Positions 49,208-62,261 of a stretch of 64,000 nucleotides of DNA are shown piece after piece; position 1 is the stretch's first letter; each line of letters starts with the position of its first letter. Both the position numbers and the translations under genes were made by a program. The stretch lies in NCBI GenBank assembly GCA_025331445.1, contig JAIWNE010000051.1, forward strand, positions 124,001 to 188,000, read 5' to 3'. The notes below the pieces were generated by a model that saw only the letters and a list, made by a program, of their open reading frames with translations, was not told the DNA's origin and ran no database searches. Source of the DNA: Blakeslea trispora. Its lineage: Eukaryota > Mucoromycota > Mucoromycetes > Mucorales > Choanephoraceae.

Positions 49208-50578
49208 TTAAAGATAAGATGCCTATTTAGAAGATAAAATTAATACACAGCATTAAATTAACTCAGAGATACTTACACGTCTTGAAGCTTCTTCAAGATC
49301 ATCAGCTGTAAGCATGTTTTTTTCATCATCATTGGGGATCTCATAAACACCGCCCAAGATAACATAGGGATGGTAAGCAAAGAGAGCAAGGTCGCTCATT
49401 TCAGTAACACCAGAAAGAACCAAAACGGGATCGATTTCGGATGAGATACCAGCAACAATACTATGGATTGAATGAGCTTACTCGCCTAACATTTAAATAC
49501 TCATTTTACTTACTCGGTATCCATACGATCACCAATGATACATGTCTCCAAACGTGAAAGACCAAGGACACGTTGAGCATAACGCATGATCAAAGCAGAG
49601 GGCTTACCACAGAAAAAGGCCTTTGTCTTAGTGACCAATTCAACACAAGCAGTGAAGGCACCTGTAGCAGGAATCTTACGACCCTGAGAATCAAGTGTCT
49701 CAACATCCAAGTTGGTAGAGATAAGCTTAGCACCTTGTTGAACAAGCTGAACAGCCTTTGTAAGCTTCTCAAAGTTGTACACAGCAGACTCACCCAAGAC
49801 AACATAGTCAGGGTTGTGATCATTCATGAAGAAACCCTTGTCGTAAAGAGCATAAGCAAGACCGGGTTCACCAATGACATAACAGGTTCCTCCCTATTCG
49901 ATTTGTATGTTGAGTTGACCATTAAAACAAACCATTCCATGTTGAACTTACTTCGGGCATTTGAGACTTGAGGAAGTGAGCAGTAGCCTGACCAGAGGTG
50001 AAGAAATGATCCTCAGTAACATCAATACCAAGACGATGCAACTTTTGTTGCAATTCACGAGGTGTAGGAGCAGAATTGTTGGTCAAGAAGAGGTACTTCT
50101 TGTTGTTCTTTTCCAAAAAGTCAACGAATTCCTTGGCACCAGGAAGCAATTTAGAGCCCTAAACAAAAGAGAAAAGGAGTGCTTAGAGCAACCTCTTCCG
50201 ACAGCCATCATCCCATTCAATACTTACGTGGTAGATAACACCATCCATATCAATAATGTAGCCCTTCTTTTGGCGGATAGCATCAAGACGCTCGGTGTGA
50301 AGGACGGGGTCCTTGAATAAGGCCCAATCTCTGGGAGAGATACCATCTTCGTTCTTGTCTGAAGGAACAGCACTACCGAGTTGAAGTTGGCCGAGTGAGG
50401 CAGCAAAAGAAGCAGCCAAGTCGCGAGTTTCATCGACAGAAGCATAGTCAGCTCCGGCATGTGTGGCAAGAGTGTGACCAGTGGGTGTGGTGACAGTAGG
50501 AGTAGCAGGAGTCTCTACAACGGGAGTAGTGGCGGCAGGAGTGGCGGCGGCAGGAGTAGTGGGGGTACTGTCAGACAT
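49208..50578 (-). CDS. PHO13-type HAD phosphatase (phosphoglycolate/4-nitrophenyl phosphatase family)
   Basis: Five exons (50228-50578, 49952-50158, 49514-49893, 49277-49460, 49208-49222) give 378 aa. HAD motif I is IIDMDGVIYH (nucleophile about Asp110, acid/base Asp112), motif II is FLTNNSAPT and motif IV is IIGDRMDTDIVAG. Family members remove phosphate from 2-phosphoglycolate and other side products of glycolysis. The N-terminus differs from yeast Pho13 by a low-complexity Thr/Pro/Ala extension of about 40 residues plus a further linker before the catalytic domain. The ATG at 50578 (MSDSTP) was preferred over an upstream in-frame one that lies in a C/T-rich leader. The last exon encodes only ASYL. 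Confidence 0.93.
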
Positions 50579-51606
50579 GTTGAAGTAAAACAAAATTAAG
50601 AAACAAAACAGAAACAAGATAAGCTTGAAGCAATATCGGATTTATAGTGTCGCATTTGCTGGGGTTTATTTTTATTTAGATTAGCTGGATATTGAACAAG
50701 GTGCATTTGATGTCATAGTTCCCCCTTTTTTTTTTTTCAAAACTCTTTCCGATTCTTTATTGACCTTTGCTTATTATGCAATTCATGAAATTTCACGTTC
50801 CCAAAAACACTTCTTTCAACAAAATGTTACAACTCTAAACCCTATCAAACATAAGTTTGTATTGTTTGTTTGTCGCACGTTCAATCAAGAGACTACTTTT
50901 CTTAAAAATGATAGGAAGAGAAAAGGTAGGTAGTCAGTTAATAAAGTATTCTTAAAGAGACTAATAAGCACTCCGATTTTGTATCTGAGTGTCGGACCAT
51001 TAATTGCTTGAAAAAATCGTCTTATGAATTTCGTGACAATGGAGGTCTCATGAAATATGAATGAAGCATGAAATCAGCAAAAACATACCCGCTGCCACAT
51101 TACTCAGCATTTGCCTACAGGTTTCTTCGATCATGAGTGAAATAGATGCTCTTCCATTATGAGTCGTAAATTGGTCGCTATCATTTCAAGATCTTAATCG
51201 GGTTCTCATTTGTCTCCTGATTAAAGCACTACTACCAGCGCATCGTGCATTGAAACTTCATTAAACGCGTCTACAAGTTTTTGGCAAAGAAGAACAACAT
51301 TTTCTAAAAAAAACAAAGATGAATGATCCTAAAGACTTCTAAGCTATTAGGAGCCTTCTTTTCTTTTCATTTGCTATAAAGCTATTCATCAGATACATTG
51401 ACCCTATTCTTGAAGTTAAAAATGCTTGTTAGCTAATCAATTTAGTAGATTGGTAGAAAGTCAATATATCGGCTTAAATAACTTCGTGTTACCAAAGTAT
51501 CTCTAGATAAAGTATCCTCATTGAAAGTATTGTACTTCAAGATAATCAACAGGCTGATGATACTTTGCTTTATGCAGCCATTTGGTATACTTGTATAATC
51601 GTATCT
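50579..51606. other. 1 kb spacer upstream of the PHO13-like gene
   Basis: AT-rich, with a C-plus-T run near 50725-50740 and an ACGCGT near 51265. No frame with recognisable similarity and no RNA gene was recognised. It should hold the promoter of the phosphatase gene. Confidence 0.5.
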
Positions 51607-51887
51607 TCAAATTAAAGATGTGATATAAGATATTCCTTTCATATGCTTATAGGCTTGTAATAAGCTGCCTTCAGCATCTAGTCGTCGAACAAGTATATCA
51701 AACATGCTTTGAGGCTTGGGGCCTTGATTCGTATACGAAAAAAAAAAGAAATAGGATAGTTTGATTGTGTGTAAACTGATTTCCTTATCCATCTACCTCT
51801 CAAAGAAAAGATCTTGAGCGTGCCCTGCAGGGATAATCGACTAAGAAAGTCGTTTACTTTAGTAATGGTTTGCTCTTGGTAGGCCAT
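51607..51887 (-). CDS. Small 68-aa protein of unknown function
   Basis: Two exons (51797-51887 and 51607-51722) joined by a GTAGAT...AAG intron give 68 aa without low-complexity sequence. The start context GCGAGATGGCC is good. The sequence begins MAYQEQTITKVNDFLSRLSL and ends KGISYITSLI, with a predicted helix (MFDILVRRLDAEGSLLQAY) in the middle. I recognise no family. Small helical proteins of this size are often subunits of larger complexes, but there is no direct clue. The gene is divergent from the Dcr2-like gene. A peptide-like segment is also open on the opposite strand just beyond the start codon. Confidence 0.6.
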
Positions 51888-52216
51888 CTCGCGACAGTAA
51901 ATTCCTTTATGTTGCTCAACTTGGTCCTAGAGTTTCTTTTTATGCTGTTTTACATTGGTTTGAATCAAATGGTATTATTGCCAGGATATTGCCTATTTTC
52001 CGAAAGTCGCTATCGTGAATTAGGAGTGAATTTTATGGCCATGGCTCTTTCAGTTGTCAAAGTTTATGCTGTATTTGCTCATTCTATTCAAACTAAACAT
52101 TCTTCCAAAGATAGTGTCCAGTTCTGTCTGTGCTACTTTCGCTTGTTTAAAAAAAACACGGCACTCTTGCATTACCTAACATTTTTTGTCCCTTCCTTTG
52201 TTTTCATAAGGCTGTC
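51888..52216. other. Divergent spacer before the Dcr2-like gene
   Basis: About 330 bp. Two plus-strand frames are open here, one hydrophobic (51870-52220) and one reading about 45 codons (with VAQLGPRVSFYAVLHWFES) up to a TGA near 52018-52020. Neither has an acceptable start and a family match, so neither is annotated as a gene. Confidence 0.4.
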
Positions 52217-54729
52217 ATGATGCGACATAGGTTGTCAAGCCTCCTCTATCTTTGGAGCCTTTTGACGGTCTCTACTGCTTATATCACAGATATCAAGCTT
52301 GTCTCTTGCGACGCTAATCACGCTTGTGCTAACTATCCCGGCTATCGCAAGATACCTACTGATCTCAACAAAGGTGTCAATGGTGCCGACACAGTTTACC
52401 TTCATTACAAAGAAGACATGACGGAAGCTCCGATTACTGATCTTCAGATTGTGCAAGGGCTCAATGACTCTTACATACCTCACTTGGCAAAATGGACCAA
52501 GCTAAAAGTAGATCTCAATCAAAGAGAACATAGTGATGATGCTTCTTCACTTTGGCTTTATTACACCAAAGACACTTCTATCTCAAAGAGTCCGGTGACT
52601 TCTATCATTGTGAAAGAAGGAACAAGCCCATCAGTCTCGGCTGACTATAAGCGAATTCCAGTTGATCTGAACAAGGATATAGGTGGTTATCATCTGTACA
52701 TGTATTATAGCCAAGATGGACCTAAAGGTACAAGCTACATTGTCTTGCGTATAGGGAAATCATGATATAACGATTTTGATAGACCCAATTTCTTCTATCA
52801 CTGCAAAGGAATGTTTTACAGATAATTGCTATATCGAAGTAAGTGAAAGAGATCATATGTTTTTGTGTGTGTTATATATATAGCTAACATAGACATTAGG
52901 GTTGGGAACGAGTAGAGAAGGATTTGAATAAAGGCATTGTGGTTGGAATGAGTGTCTACTTGTTCTATAAACGAAGCAAGACAGACGATCCAGTCACAGA
53001 GTAAGTCAAGCTTAGAAGAAAGAGACATTACCTCTTGATGTTTACTTTTTCATTTAGTGTTATTGTGCTGTTAAATGATCAAACATCACCTGAAGGATAT
53101 ACCAAGATTGATGTCAATCTAAATTCAATCTTTCGGGGCGATGCAATCCATGTATGGTATAGAACAACACCTTCCAATCCCGATGTTCTCAGAGATGCTG
53201 TTCAAGATCTAGCTATTGAATTCGGAAAGCCATCGGTGACACCTTATGGTTGGCAAAAGATCAATGTCGATTTGAATAGTGCAGGCAATGGCAAAGAAAG
53301 CTTTGGTGAACCTACTTATTTGTTTATCAGGAAAGGATACAAGGAATTGCCTAAAATGGATCAATTGGCATTTAACCAAGATGGCTCATTCAAGATTGTA
53401 CAGTTCGCTGATTTGCATTTCACGAACGAAGAAGGCAATTGTCGGGATATGCCTGCTAATGTAAGTGCAAACCATACATAATAAGGGCGAATCACATGAC
53501 ATTCAATTCAGGTAGAATGCAAAGGCGATATCATGACCATCGAATATATGGAGCGACTACTGGATAAAGAAAAGCCGGACCTTGTTGTCTTTTCAGGCGA
53601 TAATATTAAGGGCACAGGTATTTCTTCTTTTCTTGAGAGATATCAGAGGATACTAAATATTGTTTAAGGTGTAAGTGATGCAAGAGCAGCTACATTCAAG
53701 TTTGTAGAGCCAGTGATAAAACGAAAAATTCCATGGGTAAAAAAAAAAAAAAAGAGAAGCTAGTTTGCATTCTTGTTGTCTTTTGACTAACTTACCTTAT
53801 TAGACAGCAGTCTTTGGTACTCATGATGATGAAGCTGATTTGACTAGGGAAGAATTATTGGAAATTATGAGAAGACTGCCTTATTCCATGGTTCAACATG
53901 GCCTACTCGACCTTCCCGGTGTAGGCAATTACATGTTGAATATCTTTGAGTCCAATCACGAAAAAGCGCAAGTAGCTCTTTTCACCAGAATCTCTCTCTT
54001 TTTTTGATCTGACTCTCTCTTTTCTCCTCTATAGTAACCCTATGTTTACACTGTATTTCTTGGATTCACATAGTTACATTGAAGGTAGTCAGGAGGAATA
54101 TGATTACATTAAACTAGAACAGTTAGACTGGCTAGTTCATTCCTCTTTACGCTCTCAAACTTCTGCTGGCAAGTTAAGTGCTGCAGCATTTTTCCATATT
54201 CCTATTTGGTAATGTAAGATTCAAGTCAGTTTGATATCATTGTACTGACAATAAGAATTGGGCTATAGGGAGTATCATGAAGAAGATAGCACAAATCCGC
54301 CTGTAGTAAAACTCGGAGATGCTATGGAAAGTGTATCTAGCCCAGAAAAGAATAGCATATCCGCATTTGAATCATTCAAGAAAGGTAAGAATACATTTGT
54401 TTGATTCGAATAACTCACCCGTGTTCCTTTAGCCAATATCAAATTTACTTCATGGTGAGTCTTGTAATTCTTAAAGACTCTCACAACTAATTCTATCTCT
54501 CTGTTTATAAAGTGGACATGACCATATCAACGACTATTGCTTAGAGAGAGAGAATATGCAACTTTGCTATGGAGGAGGTGCTGGTGTAGGAGGATATGGT
54601 GCCGAGCATTTGAACTGGCCACGCCGTGCACGCATATTTCAATTGAATTATTATGGAGAAACTGCCAGTACATGGAAACGTTTGTTTTCTAAGGAAATGC
54701 CCATGGTTCATTATCAAACACTTTATTAA
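52217..54729 (+). CDS. Dcr2-like calcineurin-type phosphoesterase with six N-terminal DLN repeats
   Basis: Eleven exons (52217-52727, 52783-52838, 52900-53000, 53058-53460, 53512-53617, 53669-53736, 53804-53967, 54035-54208, 54269-54384, 54433-54454, 54513-54729) give 645 aa. A signal peptide is likely at residues 1-22 (hydrophobic LSSLLYLWSLLTVSTA). Six repeats of about 50-55 residues follow, each with a W/Y-x-K-I/L-x-x-D/N-L-N core and a YLxYK-like strand. The metallophosphatase domain has FADLHF, FSGDNIKG, FGTHDDE and CGHDHIND. Yeast Dcr2 dephosphorylates Ire1 and ends the unfolded protein response; the domain match is clear but the substrate is unknown. The seventh intron (53968-54034) needs a GC-AG junction (donor GCAAGT), and one exon is only 22 nt. 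Confidence 0.9.
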
Positions 54730-54819
54730 CATATATACGTAAACACCATTTAGACAAGAAGAAAGAAAAAAAAAGGAATATATGAAAAGAAATTCACTCT
54801 TCTTTAAAAAATAAAAAAG

Positions 54820-56541
<1,722 letters not shown>

Positions 56542-57878
56542 AGAGAGAAAATGGATGATAGAAAAAGAAAGTAGTCGATATTAGAAAAAAAAGTGAGAAA
56601 GAAAGAAAAAAAGAAAAAAAGTAAATGCCAAATCGTAAGTGAAAAATACATTAAAGTTGAAAACCCGCTGTGTTACAGATTGTCATTGCTTGACATCTCT
56701 TAGAACACATGGGAATGTATGAAAAAGAGAGCCACAAGATAATCGGCATGCTGTGCACTTATACTTTTAATATATGCATTTCCAGCAGAAAATCTCGAGA
56801 AGCTTGATTTCTATAATTCATCTTGTTTAAGAATAAATATTTATGTTCTTAAAAGGATCAGCAGCAGATTTGCTGATCAACTTTAAATTGTTACATTTGT
56901 GAAGCTCAGATCTATGTTTATTACTAAATAGAAGATGATTGCTATTTTAATGAAATTGTAGTATTTAACAATGAGAGATTTATTAGCTAGAAGGGAACTT
57001 GTAAAATATAACAACTTTACTTGAATTGGTCCCACCTTTCTTTTTTTTTTTCTGTATCATTTAGTCAAGATGATTGTGGTCTTACAAATCAGATAGATGT
57101 TACAGTTTTATTTTTGGCGCTTAGTTGATGAATTAAATTGATGCAGTTTATTCTGGATACATCATGTTGGCCAGATTATACAGCAGAAAGGAGTCAGTTC
57201 TTCTCAAGACAGATTGAATTATTTTTGTTCTGTCATTTAAGCACAGGTTAAATTGGGAAAAAAAAAAGTACCGAACAACCCACATGTTGTAATTTCTCTT
57301 TTTTTAAGGATATCATTCATTGCTCTCTCTTTCTCTTTTTTTTTTTTTTGTTCAAGAGTAAAACTCTCGAATAGATTCAAGCAATGATTGTCTTTTCTTT
57401 CCAAAAAAAAGAAGACAGTCTTTGGTCGGTAGGATAGTAAATTCATCCTGTTACGTTAATGCGTAAAGAAGTCCAAAATACTACCTTATTTCGGAGGAAT
57501 TCAAGCCTTTCTTCTTTTTTTCTTTAGTTTTTAAGAAAACTGGTTGTTCAAGGATTCATCATAGCAACAAATGTATCATGAATTCAGGAAATCCTATGAT
57601 ATGATTTAAACAAAAAAATAAAATAGCTTACCAAATGATAGCATTGAGGGAAAGAAATTCTATTATTTAATCGATTCATTATTTTTATTCAAGACTTTTT
57701 AAAATTTTATCATCTTATAAACAAGTTAATAATAAACATTCTTTTGACTCTTCTTAATATTGTAATTTTTGTTTCTCTCTTCCTCTCTCTTTTTCTCTCT
57801 TTTTTTTTTTTTTATCTTCCTCAAAATAGCAACCTAATTAAAAGAAACAAAATCCAAAAAGAAAACAAGAATTTTGAT
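56542..57878. other. 1.3 kb divergent spacer between BNA4 and the RhoGAP gene
   Basis: AT-rich with T-runs and a C/T-rich leader directly upstream of the RhoGAP start (57770-57815). No gene or RNA feature is recognised. It should contain both promoters. Confidence 0.5.
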
Positions 57879-59627
57879 ATGGTACAATTCTTGCCATTGT
57901 TTGGATCACCTTTGGTTACTGCTTTAGCTCGTTCGAGTTTCACAACAGCCTCAGGTCTTTCGATTCCTGGTGTATTGGCGAAATGTTTTCAAGAGATTGA
58001 ACAGAAAGGTAAAATAAAAGTTTTCTATTCTCGTTTACTATACGACCTATAAATTGAAAAAAAATAATAAAAAAAAAAGTAAAAATAAAAATAAAATCTC
58101 CATCAACATGAAAAAAAAATAGGTCTTGATACCGAAGGCATATTTCGTAAATCAGGTTCAACAGCAATCATCAACCAACTTCAGTCTGAATTTGAGGATG
58201 ATCAAAACCCCTTTTTAATCAAAGTGCCTCCAACTGTCACAGTTCATTCATTGACCGGACTGTTTAAGCGATATCTTCAACTTTTACCAGAACCAGTGAT
58301 CCCTAAGCAACACCAACCTATGTTCTTGGAAGTGTTTGGTAAACTAGATCAAGTCTTTTGTTTTGTTCTTACTCAAGGATAATTCTTTCTCTTTAGATCA
58401 AGAACATTATTCAAACGAAACATTGAAAAGAAGACTAAAGGAAGCTTGTAAAAAACTACCTTATGAACACCTCCATCTTTTGCAATTCCTCATTGAAGTA
58501 GCCTATAAGATTCAACTCCATCAAGAGAAGAACCAGATGTCGATCGAATCGCTGGCCATCATATTTGCCCCCACTTGCATTCGACTGGATGGCATTTCTC
58601 AATTGATGCCGGGAGAAAGTAGATCGATTGAAAACAGTTTTTGTCCCTCATACAATTCACTTCCATTACTAATCGATCGAAGCCATCTATTTCAAAAGGC
58701 TCGCGATTTACTCTTGAGCTCTTTAAAGAGACGGCCATCAAAGAATCAGAAAAAATCATTTGAAAATCGAAAATTGGTGTTTAGTACCACCAGTATTCCA
58801 AACACCATCAATCCCAAAAAGAAAAAACGCTACTCGTCTTCTTCATCCATCTTTTCAAATTCACTCAAATACAAACCAAACGAATTGTTGCAATTGGATC
58901 TGGTGAAAGAAAGCAGTATATGGATCAGAATATTCGAGTTTATGATGACTTATCCCGAGGTATTTGCTACCCTGACCAATCCTATTAAATCGCAAAAATA
59001 CAATAAATCCTCATCAAAAGAACGCAAAAACATCAATCTCAAGATCGACACTCAATTAAAAAAGGTTTAGTTGGGCTTCATGTTTTTCTCTTTTTGTTTG
59101 TTCTAATCATTAGATCGCATTAGAGCTCTACCTATCAGACAACAACATCACCGCGTCTAAAACTAGATGCTCATTGGGCATCCCCTTTTTCACAACAAGA
59201 GAGAAAGCTGTTGATCGATGTCAATTTATTAGAATTCAAAGAATCCAGAGAACTAGTGCAGACATTTGAGAGTTTTGAATTTACACCTAAAGTAGATCGT
59301 CTACCTACACCTCGGATCATGTCTTCTATTCGAAAGGCAGAAAATGAAGGGAGAATCACACCCATCAGTCCTCCTGTAGATCCATCTCACTCAAAATATA
59401 TCCGTACACTTCAAAACTGGAAACTAAGGGAAGAAGAAAATCCTAGTGTCATTATACCTCAAGAAGTGCTACTACCAGCAAAGAAGAAGAGAAGTATGAG
59501 GTCGAATCATCAAGTAGCACAATCTCCCAGGACATCAGATTGGATCAAATTAGTTCAAAGTGGTCTTGTCTTGGACGAGCTGGATGAAAAGCAACAGATA
59601 GAGAAGAAGGGAGCCATAAAGATTTAG
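57879..59627 (+). CDS. RhoGAP-domain protein
   Basis: Four exons (57879-58008, 58123-58338, 58397-59064, 59124-59627) give 505 aa. The RhoGAP domain sits at the N-terminus, about residues 20-215. It contains PGVLAKCFQEIEQKGLDTEG, the arginine finger GIFRKSGS, FKRYLQLLPEPVIP, KKLPYEHLHLLQFLIE and the NQMSIESLAIIFAP block. It should switch off a Rho-type GTPase such as the one at 33.5-34.3 kb, though specificity is not readable. The second half is basic and serine-rich and ends in a charged tail. The last intron uses a GTTTAG donor and an internal AG, chosen because other acceptors hit a TAG at 59121. Confidence 0.92.
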
Positions 59628-59763
59628 GGTGTTTCATCCAAACGAATTCTCTTTTTCTATGATGGTTGTTCTTGAATACGTATGAAAAAAAAAAGAAGTC
59701 TATTTTAGTATAAATTGTTATTATTGCTGTATTGCCTAATTAATAAAGAACCCTATTCGATTT

Positions 59764-60684
59764 TTATTCACGTTTATAGCACCAATAAAGATCTGTATCA
59801 TGCTTATAAAGAATGTCTTCTTGAGAGTGTCTTTCAGGCAAACTGAAATCAGGATGGTCCAGTGTGTCTTCCACTTGTTCTCGTAATCTGTCTGCTTCTT
59901 CTTTATCAAGCACAGCAATGTAACTCTTACTCAAGATGCGAGACCATATTTGATCTCGCTTGACTGCAAAGTCGTTTTTAAACTGTTTGGATTGAAGAGG
60001 CAGATCATACAATTGTTTGGCTTCATCTGTTTCAAAGATCTTTTTCCAAGTACCCTTTCGATACTGAGGAGCCTTACCATCATAAACTTCATAAAGCCTA
60101 GTTTGGATTTATTCATGTTAGCAAAGTATAAACCCTCATGTTTCATATCTGTACCTTCTAATGGATGCTACCCATGAAGAACGCTCTTGACTTTCCATAT
60201 TCCAGATAAGCACAAGTACACCTTGAGGTTTCAATACACGATGAATCTCTGTCAAACTCTTGAGATCATCAAACCAATGAAAACACTGAGCAAGAACAAC
60301 CATGTCCTGCGACGAAGATGCTACAGGAATAGACCAAGATGTACCCTTTAAAGAGGTGACCTGTGGCACAAGTGACTCGAGCTTAGAGCGCATATTGTCT
60401 ACAGGCTCAACAGCTGTCACTGTGAAATTTTTGATCTCAGCCAAAAGCTTAGTCATAATGCCAGTGCCAGCACCTAAATCCAATACATGATATGCCTCAT
60501 TTGACTTGGGTAAAGTAGAAATGAAATCAATGGCCTCCTTGGGATAACTTGGTCGAGATGTAGCTTTACGTAATCGTCAGTCTACATCTACAACGAGAAA
60601 AGAACAATGGTTTAACTTGCCATAAAAATCAGCTTGCGCTTGAAATCCTTCTGCAGCTACTTGATGAGGATGATGATTAGACAT
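59764..60684 (-). CDS. Class I SAM-dependent methyltransferase
   Basis: Three exons (60621-60684, 60155-60563, 59764-60097) give 268 aa. The SAM-binding motif is VLDLGAGTGIMTKLLAE. Other blocks are VTAVEPVDNMRSKLES, QCFHWFDDLKSLTEIHRVLK and GVLVLIWNMESQE, as in methyltransferase type 11 proteins of the Tmt1/Crg1/UbiE-like group. The conserved N-terminus (FYATSRPSYPKEAIDFIS) is restored only by a GC-AG first intron (60564-60620, donor GCAAGT). GT-based alternatives run into stops. Substrate is unknown; yeast relatives methylate small acids such as trans-aconitate. It is convergent with the RhoGAP gene. Confidence 0.88.
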
Positions 60685-62261
60685 TGAAGAGAAAAAAAAG
60701 ACAAAGAAAAATAGATGAGATGATAAGCATAGTTTAAATACCAACATGAGTGTGTAGTACAAATCAAAGTTTACCCAGAGTTTTTTCTTTTTAAAGAAAG
60801 GGCCGTTCAAAGGGGTCACTTTTTTTTTTTTTTTTTACTTGAGACAAGGCATTTCAATCGATGGCTTCTCCAAGCAAAAAAAAAAAACAAAAAGTTACGG
60901 AAATTATCCGGATTGTAGATGCTACAGACAAAATTATATCAACTCAACTACTCGGAAATAATTCTCTCTTTTTTTCTTTAATTTTTATGCAATACGATGT
61001 TAACAGCAAACTCCTCTTAAATCGTTGGTGATACATGTCCAATTGTTAAGTTTACAAAAAAGAAAGAAAGAAAGGGTAAGATTGAGATCAAAGCACGCAC
61101 ACACACACTTTATTATTCATTGTATTACGAAATGACGTTATTTGTGAAATGTTGTTCTGAGTGAAGCTTTTAGGTTCCTTTCTATTTTGTCTCAATACAT
61201 TGTTTAAAGTAAACATCCTTTGCTTTTACTACTCTTTGTAAACAGTAATCATTGAGTTACCATGAGAAGATCAATGAAGCTTATTTAGTCCATAGTTTAT
61301 ACTATGGCTATGAAACATTTAAAAAGAAGCAATACATCAAAAGCTTTCTTGAATCATCGCTTGTCACAGTCATCATGTATTGTTCTCAAAGTTATTAGAT
61401 GTCTCTGTGCTCTTTTCTTTATTGCTCTCATTTGAAACATAGAATAATCATAAGCATATTCTTCAAAATCATAAATAAATGGTTACAATTCATGGCAATA
61501 AAACCTGAAACTGTACCTAACTTTTTCTTGGCCACTCAGCAATTACATTGAAGAAACCCAAAGAAAGAGGCACTGTTGATTGGAACTCTTGCTTATGACC
61601 TGAAACTCAAAAACATAATATTTGAGGGGAAGTCGGCTATGTATTTAGTGTGACTACACCCTTAGCAAGGTCCTTCTGCTTCCTCATACGTACCTATTCT
61701 GTTCAGGATGTTTGCATAAATTGAGAGTTCATTATTGTTGTTCATTTCTCTTGCCTTGATACTAAAGACTGGTATTTTCCCATAAGTTTCTTTGAACTAA
61801 ACTCATAGTGGCCAATGCCTCTATTTATTTATTTTTTTTTTTTGCTGCCGACGATTTTGAGTCGAGTAAAAAAAAACAAACAATGGTGCCACACTGATTT
61901 TGTAAAGTGACTTTGAAAGGCATTCAAAGTTACAAGTATGATTGAACAAAAGAACCACTCTTCAAGTATACCATAGTTGTGTCATTTCTTTTTCTTGATG
62001 ACATGCAATCTCTCTTATACATGCCATCTTTGTTTTTTTGTCAGTGCAATTCAGGTATTGTTGTATTTTATGCAGTTTGTTTCTGCTTAGTGTATCATCC
62101 ATTTCCGGAAATGGCGTATTTAAGTCCTAAAAAAAAAAGGAAGGGTGCTCTTTTTTTTTTATCTTTTCTTTCTTTTATACTTGGCATATAACATTGAAGT
62201 TTTTTCTCTTTTTTTTTTGCATATACGCTAACTTTTGTCAAGTTGCACATTGCAAGTCAAC
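60685..62261. other. 1.6 kb divergent spacer between methyltransferase and kinase genes
   Basis: AT-rich with long T and A runs and a CA run near 61099-61109. No frame with recognisable similarity and no RNA gene was recognised. A 70-codon frame at 61979-62191 contains PKKKRK only because of an A-rich stretch. Confidence 0.5.

Noticed and set aside
61979..62191. PKKKRK nuclear-signal-like motif in a 70-codon frame
   Set aside because: Generated by an A-rich stretch; the frame is otherwise T-rich hydrophobic noise.
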